30,338 nt of DNA from NCBI GenBank assembly GCA_000320545.1, contig ADNK01001021.1:1-30338 (forward strand), written 5' to 3'. The stretch comes from Bigelowiella natans CCMP2755 (taxonomy: Eukaryota > Cercozoa > Chlorarachniophyceae). Below are positions 18,001 to 29,594 of the stretch, piece after piece. A program made the translations under genes and the position numbers. The first letter of the stretch is position 1, and every line of letters starts with the position of its first letter. Under the pieces are notes generated by a model. The model had not been told where the DNA came from. It saw nothing but the letters and a program-made list of their open reading frames with translations, and did not search any database.

Positions 18001-18798
18001 TGGAATCGAATCATCGGCACGCGAGTGTTGAAGGTGGAACTTAATATGATAAAAGCTCCAGGGGGTGAGAAGCTTCGGGGCTGGGGATTTTGCATGCAGG
18101 GTAGGGAGGGAGGAGATCAAGGAGGTGTGGTTTTATTACTGATAAATTATTCGGAAGATTCTGAAGTACAAGTTATTCTCCCCCCCCAAGATATAGCTCC
18201 GTGGGCTCACACAGAACGTGTTGATTACGTGCTTGGGCCTCACAAAGGCGATTTGTATTCGAAGGAGTTAGAGTTGAACGATCGTCTTGTTGAATTGGAA
18301 GCTGCAGGAAAGAAAATTCCTGATATAATCTCTCGAGGTGTCAAGGTGGGGGCTGGAGCGCCTCTAAGGCTCAAAAATCTTACTGTAGCATTCATCACAT
18401 TTCCCAGGGCTCAATACCACACATGTATAGACGCCAAAAATAAAAGTGCACATTCTAGTAGTGGTAGTAACAGCAACAGTAATCAAGATCACAGTAATCG
18501 CCACCTTGAAAGTAGCGAGTGGTTATTCACGGAAGCATACACAATGGTAGCTATGATGCTTCTGGGTTTTCTGCTAGCCTGTGCGGTTATTGAAGTATTC
18601 CGTAGACATAGAAGACGACACTTGAATCGACTGCGTGCCTCCTCTATTCTAATTCCTCTCTCTGAAGAGGAGGAAGGAGAAGAAGGTGTAGTACATACCC
18701 TTTCTGTTTTCTCAAGAGACGTAACTCAAACTAGTACTTCATCCGTAGCGAGAAGACGCACCAGTCCGTTACGTCAAGGAAACGAGGAGATAAGGTAG
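15072..18798 (+). CDS. Pectin acetylesterase/Notum-type esterase fused to GH79 heparanase-like glycosidase, membrane anchored
   Basis: Two exons, 15072-16112 and 16207-18798, join in frame across a 94-bp intron to give 1210 residues. The Met at 15123 would place a hydrophobic signal sequence (MLLGTSILLHILAA) closer to the N terminus. Residues about 45-430 are an alpha/beta-hydrolase of the pectin acetylesterase/Notum family: YLEGGGMC, PYCSSDAWLGD, GGCSAGA with nucleophile Ser220, QNQLDSY with Asp342, and YGLFSPACEKHC with His407, all from the expected positions. A lysine/arginine-rich linker follows (about 455-510). Residues about 530-1085 match GH79: VNLDWWPKSKCDYGTCPW, RLRIGGSLSD, FGFEFGNEL with acid/base Glu730, and ALWVGEAGGAYNSG with nucleophile Glu854. 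One membrane helix lies at about 1127-1146, followed by an arginine-rich cytoplasmic tail. Expected to act outside the cell or in the endomembrane lumen on acylated or uronic-acid polysaccharides; the substrate is unknown. Nearly intronless, unlike its neighbours. Confidence 0.93.
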
Positions 18799-19750
18799 TT
18801 ACTGCTGCACAAAATAGCATTGCATGTATCAAAACCTTATCAGCATGTAGTGAATAAGAAGATATTTCGAATTTACAATGCACGTGTAAGTGAAACCCGT
18901 CCGGCCGGTAGCCTGCTTGCGTGCAACATTGCAATAGCGTAGCATGCTGAACGCATCTAGTGCCCGCAAAGTTACTTACGCTAACGTAGTCCATCCATCT
19001 TGCTCTCATTACGTACAGTCATGCGCAATAAAATATGTGAATTATTGCTCCAGTGCGAGATTCTGAACCCTGGCGATGATGCGTGTCCTGTTGAAAATCA
19101 TTTTTGATTTCGAAGCGCCGTGCAAGAGCAGTTTGTTGCTGGCTCAAAAAACGACAAACGTAACGCGTAGACACCTCGAAATCTTAAATAGACCATTCAA
19201 GCACCCGACATTGTCATAATACGAGTCTAAACAGCGCAGGTTTGAGACGCGTGCAAGTAGCAAGTATGCGCAACAATGTTGGAGTGAAACTGCGCTGACC
19301 TAAGCTAGCTAGACTCCCCACTACATGTTTCTTGTCAGCATTGTCAGTTGCTTTCGATTCATATAGTTCAGCATACATATGTTCAATGTGCAGCACATGC
19401 CAGCACGGAGTCATGGCTAGATGTGCATGTGCGTGCCATGAACGAAGAAATCTAGGCGATAGCTCATTATTACGTAAATGCGTACATAGATTCATTAAGA
19501 GTAGAAGAGTGAAACTTTGATGCACTTTCGAATTGTAATCAAAGCCTGTTAAAGCTTCGAGTTGTGCAGCAATTGACGTGCCACGCCGTGCCATTTAAGG
19601 TTCAGAATATAGGTCAATTGTTCGAACCTGGTCAGAACATGAAGGAGGAATAATAAGGACAACCGATTCGATTTCTCTCTCTCTCTCTTGCTCTTTCTCT
19701 TCCTCCATTTCTTTTCTCTAGTGCTGCCCCTCTTGCTACGGAGTACATGG
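18799..19750. other. Convergent 3' spacer between the esterase-GH79 and GST kappa genes
   Basis: No coding exon was found. An AATAAA word at about 19027 could serve polyadenylation of the + strand gene. The stretch lacks long microsatellites apart from a short (TC)n near 19675-19690, and is rich in GCATG, CATGC and GCGT words. The minus-strand open frame over 19549-19878 overlaps the last GST exon in another frame. Confidence 0.6.
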
Positions 19751-21775
19751 TCAAAGACGACAAGGATAATGGTCTCTAGATTGTGTGCAAAACCTGTCGC
19801 TTCCAAAGAGAAGAAATGGCTTTTGAAAGGGCTTCGGCGCGTTTTGAACGTAGAAGGACGGAGCTCCAAATGCACCAAGGTTAACAGCCTCTTCTGTGTT
19901 AGCCCGCACCATATCCTTTGCCTGGTTCATTGATTTATGATGATGATTATGATTATAATGATGTGACGTAAGAAGGTGTACACTATTATTATAGTTATAA
20001 CTATTATTATTATTATTCTGCTTATGAAGTCCTCTGTCTAGGAATAAGAGGGAAATATGCGATGGAAAGGAAATGCCCCTCTCTTTCACAAATCTCACTT
20101 AACACCGTCATTTCTCCAACGAAGAATACAAATAACCCATCTTCCAGAATACATTAGTGATTATGGAGGTGATAATGATAATAATAATAATAATAAAGAC
20201 GGTGGCAACGACCATTCTCGAATTCGACCAAGTCAGAAGTATCGTCACGTCCTTTTTACTGGCAGTAGTAATTCAATTGATTGTCAGTGGATGCAGCTTA
20301 GAGAATAATCTCCTCATCATAGACCCATTTAAAACTATCATCTTCTTAAATTAAACAGGTCAGATACACGATGAAGGACAGAAAGAGAAATGATGGTAGA
20401 TGTGCTCCATTTGAAGCAATGATGTAATAATAATTAAATTATGTGTCCCTCATCATCCTTTTTCCATATTCAAGCGACACATCAGGGCACATCGTATATA
20501 ATCCTACTACCATGTCCAAACAACAGGGGGCAAGCTAACAAATATTATTACCATATTCCTGCCGTTTGCATGCACTTACAGATGAGCTGCTGTAAAAGTG
20601 TGCACACCAGTGTGAGAAGATTATTATGATGATGATGATGATAGTCGTTAGTCGACGAAGCAAGAATAATTTTTCTGACAATGAGATGCAAAACAAGGCT
20701 GATTTCGATGTCTTGAGTCATCATGATTTCCATATTTTACATTATCGATAGTGAGATTGTTTTTACTATCCCTGAACGACCGGTCAAGATGTACGGCTGT
20801 GGAGTTGGTAAATAGGGGTTTATATCAGAGACGATGCGAAGATGGACAAGGTAATACATAATACTACTACCTTTTGTGAATGCTGTAATGAGCGATTCAA
20901 TCTTAGAAATAAAGAGAAGAGGGAGGGGTTGGGTTAATTTTCGGATATTTTTGGGTTGCTGCCCCGAAATTACGTTTTTTCACCTTTTCCCGTGGGACAT
21001 CGTGCGCTTGTGCAGCCACGAGAACACGTTGTAATCTTAAAAGTCAAAAATGTATTGGCGCGCATATCCTCTTCAAACGCATATGGTAATTATCAGTTTT
21101 CTTCATCAAAATAGTGTTGATGCGTTTGAAAGGGGATGAATATATATAATTATGAATATATATAATTGCTGCTCCAAAATATTCTTCCAATTTGTATTTA
21201 TTATCATCGTCATCATCATCATCATCATCACCACCACCACCATCATTCACCTTAGGATATTGCGACTTACTTCACTGAAGAAGTTGGCAGGCATTGGGAG
21301 GATATCACACTGGAAAAGTGCTCTGATAATGCACAAGATGATGTGATTTTCCTACCACGTATTCTTCTGTCTCATTGTAAGAATCCCGATGTGCTTTCCT
21401 TTCTCCCTTCTCATATCCATAAGCGAACCAATCAAGTAAACGAATAACCTGTTTCGCTTGAGATCCCCAGCTAGAAACCTTACTTTAGGAGGAATGGCTA
21501 GCCCGGGTGGTTTATTCTTAGTAGCTTTCATAACACCGCCAAGGAAGAACGGTTTCAAGTCGACTGTAACCTTGCCTTTCCATTCATCTCTATAACGCTG
21601 TAGCACGAACCACGAAAAGGCTGAGTAGGGGGATCTATTTGGAACAACGAGGAGAAGAGACGGGGATGGATGTTATTACTCAACTTTCGGCATCGTTGCT
21701 TCCGAATCTTAATTATGGGGCTTACATCACATCAAAGAAGTACGAGATCCGAGGAATGTTTGATGATTCAGACAT
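19751..21775 (-). CDS. GSTK1: Glutathione S-transferase kappa class / DsbA-like thioredoxin fold (9 exons, 233 residues)
   Basis: Predicted glutathione-dependent transferase or isomerase of the kappa class, which in other eukaryotes is mitochondrial or peroxisomal. Exons (high to low): 21775-21726, 21634-21449, 21322-21251, 21035-20984, 20901-20871, 20796-20741, 20589-20552, 20258-20213 and 19921-19751. They sum to 702 nt in one frame, close to the usual family length of about 226. Diagnostic segments are SYFFDVISPYSAFSWFVLQR with the active-site Ser18, LGGVMKATKNKPPGL, the helical middle RLQRVLVAAQAHDVPREK, and ANTEEAVNLGAFGAPSFYV with the cis-Pro loop, then LLFGSDRF. The short exons 20589-20552 and 20258-20213 are supported by phase and by weak similarity. 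The last 15 residues after GSDRF do not resemble the usual C-terminal helix; a +1 shift there would read FAHNLETIIL. No obvious targeting peptide or C-terminal SKL is seen. Confidence 0.88.
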
Positions 21776-21830
21776 GATGTTCCCCCTGTTCTTTTCCGTC
21801 CACTGCTACGTTTCCGTGTTTCTTCCGAGC

Positions 21831-21873
<43 letters not shown>

Positions 21874-22124
21874 GGCAACTGTGAAGTTCCCAAAGAACGA
21901 GATGCAGGGGGAATGATAGCCGGCAGTAGAAAAATTATAAGATCGGGGAATAAACTATCTGTTTTATCAATATGACAAAATGAAGGGCATATATACAAAT
22001 TCAACCAAAGATATGTAAATGCTGTCCTTTTTTTAAGTGCGACAATGATAAACTGGGTGTTGATGGTAAGGAAGGAGCTGATGATCTCGCATTCTCCGAG
22101 CCGACATAGCTCCTCATAAAATTC
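21776..22124. promoter_or_regulatory. Divergent promoter region of the GST kappa and glucoamylase genes
   Basis: Only 349 bp separate the two start codons, so promoters and 5' untranslated regions must be shared or overlap. The stretch contains the (GA)n-(G)n tract at 21830-21873. No other element could be assigned. Confidence 0.6.
21830..21873. repeat. (GA)n followed by (G)n simple repeat
   Basis: GA dinucleotides with one GATA interruption pass into a run of G. The tract lies about 55 bp upstream of the GST start and about 250 bp upstream of the glucoamylase start. Confidence 0.9.
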
Positions 22125-23776
22125 ATGATGTTCGCCATCACTGTAGCACTTGCTTTCTCAGCAACCCCCATCCTGGCCACTTCGGATCCTTATTCCAGCT
22201 CCGAATTGGATACAATTAAAGGATACTTCTTCAAGAACGTCGACGTTGATGGAACCGGTGCTGTGATTGCGGCACCATCCGACAACCATCCGGACTACTC
22301 GTACCACTGGATGCGTGATGGCGCAATCTCTATCAATGTGGCTTACACCCTCCTCAAGAATGAGCAAGCAATGAAAGACTATCTTAATTGGGCTCTTACC
22401 AAGACTATGACCGCAAATGACCCTAATGGAGTTGACATCAGAGGTTGTTGTCCTTCCCACCTTGCGCACATATCATCCGCCGCGGATATCCAACTCTAAT
22501 ACTGTTACTTTTAATTCAACCAAACCCAACAGGAGAACCTAAGTTTTACATGGATGGCCGTGCTTACGACAAACCATGGGGACGGTACTAAAACACCAAT
22601 AGAAGCCATTACAACTTGCAACTTTTATTGACATAAAAGGTAATAATAACAACCCACTCTTCGTTACTGCACGAACAACAAATCATAGACCGCAGAATGA
22701 CGGATCTGCTCTTCGTGCGATTGCAATGATTAACTATGCCAACGATCTTATCAAGGCAGGGAAAATGAGCCAGGTAGAGGAATCAAGTTGAAATAATCGA
22801 GGAAATTACTCCTTAATGTACAAACTGTTCTTCTAAGGTGAAGGGCGTTCTCTATGATTCGGACGGAACTAAACCTGGCATCAAGTAGTGATTGACTTAT
22901 ATCATCATAATAGCCCCTGTTCTCTCTGTCTGTTTTCCTTTGATAAAGAGTTGTTGATGCTAATAATGTTGCAATCCAATTAGGTTTGACTTGGAGTTCA
23001 TCGCTCACAACTGGCAGGACAATTGCTTCGACTTGTGGGAGGAGGTGAATGGTGATCACTTTTTCACCAAGATGGTCCAGGTATCACATCTACTAGTAGG
23101 AGAAGTGGAAGTAACAGTAGTAGCAGCAGTAGCAATCATATCGTAACACCATCATCATCATCATTCAACTTTTTATTGCCCCTACACACACGAGTGAGTG
23201 AGAGGAATGTGTGAGGGAGAGGGGGAGGGAGGGCTAGTGTGAGAAGTGTGTGTGTGTGTGTGTGTGTGTGTAGAAGTACATTAACAGAGTGTTGTCTTTT
23301 CTCTTCTTGGATTTAGCGCAAGGCTCTTGCTATGGGTGCTAGACTTGCAACTGCGCTTGGGGACGATGGCGCGGCTACGTAATAAATAATATATAACAAT
23401 TGCAGCAGCGAGCGATGATTCAACAAACGATTTACTTACCCCTACCTCTCGACTACATAGCATCTTTCTGATTTTTTTTTGTTTTGGGGGATGAAGCTAT
23501 TACAAGCAACAAGTAAGTGCAATCGAGGGCCCAATCAAGGTATACTACTACTACTTCTGCTAGTAGTAGTAGTAGTAGTAGTAGTAGTAACATGCATGAT
23601 CAAGCATGGTGGTTGGCAATGGTGATGATGATGATGATTTCCTCCTAAAAGGCGCATTGGGATAGCCAGAACGGGGTCATCAAGGCCACAATGGCACCTC
23701 ACCCAGGACCTCAAAAGTGAGTAGCTGCTTTAAGCGACTAAATTAGTAAACCATATTGGATTAGAGTGTAGAGGAT

Positions 23777-23825
<49 letters not shown>

Positions 23826-24302
23826 GGATTGGTTTAGGGAGGAGATAGTGATAATTTGGTCATCAGGGAAATGAAGGACCTCCACACTGCACACATGTAT
23901 ATTGCAATATCGTCCTCCTCCTTGAGCAGCGTATTGTTTGTATTGTATTTCTAAGTTGTTGTTCTTTCCTTCATTAACTGGCTATTGTTTAAGGTACATG
24001 GAACTTGATTCCGCCATTCATCTTGGTGTCTTGTACGGATATGATGACGATGGTTTCTATGCACCCAACGACCCTCAGGTTGGTTGGTTGGTTGGTCGTC
24101 GTCGTCGTCACTTGTGTATTATTATCATTACGATGATAAAGATGATGATAATGATGATAAATAATAACAATATCATACAAAGGCAACCTTGTTATTCCAC
24201 GGAGACTTGTCACTTGGCGATTATTCTATGATCATTCATGATGTATTCACTCAATAGGTTCTTTCCAGTGTTGCGAAGCTGAAAGAAGTCATGTACACAG
24301 AC

Positions 24303-24357
<55 letters not shown>

Positions 24358-25368
24358 CAAACAAATAGAAAACTATTGTAGCTACGAAGAAAGAGTTAAA
24401 GAATAATCGCCATAGAAGCATGACTTTGCCGCCAAAATTATTATTAGTAAATAGCAAATATAAGATAAGATATTTCTTAAGCTCTTTTCTTAAGCAACGT
24501 GCTACCTGGTAGCATGTTATTAGTTTATGCTACTACTACCATATTCATTAATCAATGCTGTTCTTTGACAGGCATGTACCCTATCAATGCTGCTGACGAC
24601 AACAAAGGGATCAAGGGATTCTTGGTCGTATTAATTATTCATCATCACTGCCCACTGCCCACTGCTGTTTTATGCCTGTTTCAGTAGCCCCCCCTCTCAT
24701 TATGATGTTACTAACAACTACTACTGCTTGATCAGGTGGGTCGCTACCCCAACGATACGTGGGATGGATATGAATCAGGCAGCGTTGGTAACCCTTGGAT
24801 CTTGTGTACTCAAGCCCTTGCAGAGCTGCAGTACCGTGCAGCTACTGAGATCATGCACGAGCAAGAGCACAAAGGACTTGACCACATTCTTGTAGCTAAT
24901 GAAACCGAACAGTTTTTCCGCGGCATCCTTCTTCCCCGAGGATACAATGGCAAAGTTGATGCAGGGGTAGTAGTAGTAGTAGTAGTAGTAGTAGTGAAGA
25001 AGAAGGAGCAACAACAGTAGTATGTAGTGTAGTTAAGTGGTAGTATGTTACGAATACATTGTTATTCATGAGTACCTACCCGTACGTCATTGTATTTTGT
25101 TTCCCCTCTTCCTCTTCCTCCTCCTCCATTATGTCCCTTCCCCCCTTCCCTTCTACAGCGTAAGGTGCATGCAGCATCAACCGCTTTGGCTTTGGTCGAG
25201 GATGCAGACGCGCTCCTTGCCCGAGTGAAGTTCCACATCAAGGGCAAAAACTTCAGAATGTACGAACAACTTAACCTCGACACCGGTTTCGAGCAGGTAG
25301 TAGTAGTGACGACTACCAATCTGATGTACTATTGTATATAAGTGTTGCTTCAAATTATTTTAAATTGA

Positions 25369-25410
<42 letters not shown>

Positions 25411-25503
25411 GGAGCAAATGATCTCACATGGTCTTATGGAACCTTGTTCGGGGCTCTTGCTGCTCGTAAGACGGCAATCGAATCTCTTCAAGGCTCGGCT
25501 TAA
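22125..25503 (+). CDS. Secreted glucoamylase, GH15 (14 exons, 471 residues)
   Basis: Predicted glucan 1,4-alpha-glucosidase that releases glucose from the non-reducing ends of starch-like glucans. Exons: 22125-22443, 22533-22584, 22689-22773, 22838-22884, 22984-23080, 23317-23378, 23497-23539, 23652-23716, 23994-24078, 24258-24303, 24572-24624, 24736-24966, 25159-25296 and 25411-25503 (stop TAA). All phases close. The N terminus MMFAITVALAFSATPILA is a typical signal peptide. GH15 landmarks are YSYHWMRDGAISIN, RPQNDGSALRAIAM, NCFDLWEEVNGDHFF with the general acid near Glu187, RYPNDTWDGY, GNPWILCTQALAELQYRAA, RMYEQLNLDTG with the general base near Glu431, and NDLTWSYGTLFGALAAR at the end. The length equals a bare catalytic domain, with no starch-binding module. 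Introns carry (AG)n, (GTA)n and (CT)n arrays, several of which touch splice sites. It shares a short divergent promoter with the GST gene. Confidence 0.95.
23778..23820. repeat. (AG)n microsatellite in a glucoamylase intron
   Basis: About 21 AG dinucleotides in the intron between exons 23652-23716 and 23994-24078. Confidence 0.9.
24306..24349. repeat. (GA)n microsatellite starting at a 5' splice site
   Basis: The donor after the exon ending 24303 reads GTGAGAGAG and continues as an unbroken GA array, so the consensus donor is continuous with the repeat. Confidence 0.9.
24967..24994. repeat. (GTA)n microsatellite starting at a 5' splice site
   Basis: The donor after the glucoamylase exon 24736-24966 is the first GTA unit of an array of about nine units. 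Confidence 0.9.
25373..25408. repeat. (CT)n microsatellite forming a 3' splice-site pyrimidine tract
   Basis: About 18 CT/TC dinucleotides end directly in CAG, the acceptor of the last glucoamylase exon at 25411. Confidence 0.92.
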
Positions 25504-26880
25504 ACAGGAACACCAGAAACGGACGAAGAAAGAAGAAATAATTGATCGTGTGATGGATGATCATAAGCACACAGTTTAAAGTCCGCATGGTATATTCTCT
25601 GCATGCATGGGCGCAAATGTCGACATGTAAATTCCATCCTTAAATATCATCCTTCTTTCGTATTACCACGTACCTGGTTTATTCGGCGATGACACGCATG
25701 CTGGCAAGCCTTCCATATGACACCAAAATGCACGCATGGTCAGATGGCACATTGTATGTACAGGGATCATTCTAGCGGAGATTTGAGGGTGTAATAATTA
25801 GAGACTCATGCAGGGTGTAAGAACAAACAAAAATCAAAGTAAAATGCAGAAAATTGTTCGCGCGAGGGAGTAAATATTAGCGCTTCAGCATGCACCCATT
25901 TACATCCTTGTAACAATCCCTGTGCATGTATGTACTGGTCATATCTGTGCTGATCAATGGCCTGACCACAGCATGTGTCTGGAGAGTTAATAGTGTCTAG
26001 GTGTCCTGCTGGGCATATGCATGCCTGACGAATATGCGCCGCATGTAGTAGATACAAAGCTAACTAGCTAACAGGATCTACTACTTCAGTAGGCAGGATG
26101 ACAATTTTAAAAAAAATAACGCATTTGTTTACAGTGGCATGCTAGCGCATGTTGTGACAAGTAGATTATGCAGCAGCACGTATGGTCGCTATCAAATCGA
26201 GAAATGTTTGCTAGAATAAGGACCGCAGCGGTGATCGACAGCCTAATTTATATCAGCTGGTTTTTTCTAGCTTTTGCTATTAAACAGTAGCAGTTCAATG
26301 CAAATCACCGTAGCTAGATAGCGCTGATCTAACTAAATATTAAAAATGCTGGCTTGTGATGCACGACCGCGCGCTGTCTCCTTAGACCAGTTAGATATCG
26401 CATGGCGACCGCATATTATCTATTAGGCATGTGTAATAATATTAGAATGTGCCACGATTCCAACGAAGCTAAAAGCTACGAGATGTGCGGTGTGCGGTGT
26501 GCGGTTATTGTTGTTGTTGTTGTTGACATAGCCCTAGTATGTCCTAGATTTGATCTCCCAATAAATTAATCTTAATAATACACGCTACAGGGAGGTTTCC
26601 TCGATAGACGAGCTGCCTGAGAACTTGGCATTTTGGTGATTGCTAAGTACTCTTACAATCTTGTTGAATCTTCTTCTGAATCATCGTTCCATTCCGCCCC
26701 TATTTTTTAAAACCAAAATCATTGTGCATTCCCATTATGACTCACACAATAGGTTGCATCATGTAGATTACCATCCCAGCTGCCCTCATCCCCGCTGAAG
26801 TCATTTCTATCACTTATTTGATAGATTACTTTCAATCTGAGAAGATGTAGTATATGATTGTCAGCACTATTATCACCACA
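25504..26880. other. Convergent 3' spacer between the glucoamylase and PPR genes
   Basis: About 1.4 kb with no recognisable exon. The first kilobase lacks the trinucleotide arrays of the genes and has frequent GCATGC, CATGCAT and CTAGCTA words. A GTGCGGT word is repeated three times at about 26487-26505, followed by a short (GTT)n. An AATAAA lies at about 26571. The PPR gene may end as far left as about 26740 if an extra small exon is used. Confidence 0.55.
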
Positions 26881-27800
26881 CTAGAAGAACAAACAAATAA
26901 TGCATGCACACACGGATGATGATAATGATGATGGTAGTGACCGTTGTGGGCTTATACGCAGCTCTTGTGCATCCCTCAGGATCTCATTGGCCTGCAGAAA
27001 ACTATGCGTGAAGGAAACATGACAAAGTAATGCCAGGAGAGACCAAACACATGATATTGATGATACAAAAAGCCATGAAACTGCTGCTTCTTCTTTGATG
27101 GCATGTATAGATGCTCCCTCCTAGTGCTTCTCTCTTCATCGCCACGCTTACGCATTACTTGTTCTTTATCAAGTTCGGGCAGTATCTTTAGCAGAGGCGT
27201 TAGGGTCACCGCCTAAAACGATATTACATACAACAACAACAACAACAACAACAACAACATCAACGAGTTCTACAATGTGATTGATCATCAGCGGGAAAGA
27301 AGCAGCATCGGTCATCAGCGAGACCAATGAGTACAAAATATAACATAACACTTCCAATAGACAAGAGAGAAAACTACTGCTTCACCACGAATACCAATAT
27401 TCATAACTTCTTGTTTATGGCCATTACTAATTACTCCTGTTTCTATTTACCTTTGGCTGTATTTTTCCTATTGACTTCATCTTTTGATATAACTGCATTA
27501 GTAGGAGATGTATGTAAGCAACTTCTCGTCTCATTACCATCATCATTACTATCATCATCATCATCATCATCACCACCACCACCACCATTTGGTACCTTCA
27601 TAGCAGCGTCCCATCTATTTGCCAAACATTGTGCATTTATTATGATCGAGTAAGAAAACAAGTCTGGCCTTAATGATTCCTGAGTTGTTTTGTATGAGTA
27701 AGAGGAGGAAGAAGGAAACTACACATTCACTGATTAATACTCCCCCTACAATATAACTGCAAATTAGCACGAAGAATACCCCACAAAGTGCTCTTACCTG

Positions 27801-27837
<37 letters not shown>

Positions 27838-28896
27838 AATACTACTCGCTGTATTGTGTTGAATAGCTCTGTAGCTTTCCTCCATTGATAGCCCTGCAAG
27901 TATATTGAAATTAGCGTATAATACGGCACACGATCGATCTCCATCGCCATTTTTTACGCTCACTATCGTATATGATAAGCATAAGAAGGACCTCGCACAC
28001 ACACACAAACACACACACAAACACATCACCTTTGCATATGCGGCCATCATAGAATTGTATAAGACAAGATTGCGCTTGTCGTATGTCTGTCTAAATATAC
28101 CTGAGTAGCAGTAGTAGTAGTAGTAGTTGTTGTAGTTGTTGTAATTATTATTCATAATTATTATTCACACACACACACACACACACACGCACGCACGCAC
28201 GCACATGTACGTGAGTACGAGGGGCAAGGAATAACAATAAAAAGAAGGGTAGACAGAGGCATACAGATAAAACTATACAATATTAATAATCATCCATAAT
28301 AATAAATAAACATCATCATCATCATCATCACAACTACTCATACTTCTAGACGACATTCATACAAAAGGTGATTGATTTGTGATCCAAACGACGACAATTT
28401 GATTGCTTTTGATAGCGGTACCGCAACGTTATTATCATTAGGGTTTTTATTGTTAGAAATGGTTGTTGGTGTCGTCGATCTCTCTTCTCTTCTATCAATC
28501 AATACTTTCAGCTTTCCCCCACATCTGAGCCTGTCCGAGTGCGGAGATGACCTTAAAGCCGTAGTACATACATAGTAACACACCGTCACCATAGCCATCA
28601 GTTGGGTTAGTTTGCCTGCTCACAATTGTTATCATCCCTAACGTCCTCCTCCCCATTAGTTTCGCTATTTCTTCGGTAGCAGTAGCAAGGTGATGTCACT
28701 GCGACGGTTATCATCATTGTATCTTCTTTCCAGAAGAGCATCACCATCATCACCATCATCATCATCATCATCGTCATCATCATCTTAAGACATGTATTAA
28801 CAAAGAAGGAAGAGATTTAACACCGTTGAGTAGGACATCGCGTCCTTTGCTAACCCTTCTTCTCCCTGATGATTTCATTTATTCGTGTGTGTTTGC

Positions 28897-28948
<52 letters not shown>

Positions 28949-29102
28949 GGGGAAGGGGAAGGGGGAGGGGGCTCACTGACTTTTCTTCAAATGATACAAC
29001 CACACAACGTTTTCTTGCTACTGCTGAAATACTTACCATATCATCCTATGACTCTCCTTTTTTCTCACACATACACCTCCTGCTAACGTTGTTGTGCTGC
29101 TG

Positions 29103-29141
<39 letters not shown>

Positions 29142-29300
29142 CCATCCTCCTGAAGAAATCCAGAGGGGTGTCTACTTGGCCAGCCTGTGTCAGTGTAGCA
29201 TACATAGGATGCAGTATTATCACACCGTTGAAGCAGGGGGGGGGGGGTGGGAGGGGAGAACAAGCACACCACTAATAACACATCATGCCATCATCTCTCA

Positions 29301-29336
<36 letters not shown>

Positions 29337-29560
29337 CAGTAATCCTCTATGATTCATCATACCTTGGAGCAAGCAGACATCACGCTGTTGTAACTAACCG
29401 TGTCACCTCGTACTGAAACGCTTCTCATATACCTAGTAGTAGTAGTAGTAGTAGTTGTTGTTGTTGTTGTTGTGATTTCAAGTAGGTAGATTAAGTCAAA
29501 TTTGTAAGGGTGGGGATGGTAGATGACGATGATGCTGCTGGTGATGATGATACAAACACA

Positions 29561-29594
<34 letters not shown>

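Noticed and set aside
19549-19878. 109-codon minus-strand open frame
   Set aside because: It overlaps the last GST kappa exon in another frame and is Lys/Arg/Glu-rich from a (TC)n tract. No protein family was recognised, although it is mentioned as a possible shifted C terminus.
25504-26500. Search for tRNA or other structured RNA genes in the spacers
   Set aside because: No cloverleaf with matching acceptor, D and T arms, and no internal A and B boxes, could be built by eye. The palindromic GCATGC and CTAG words are too short to call.
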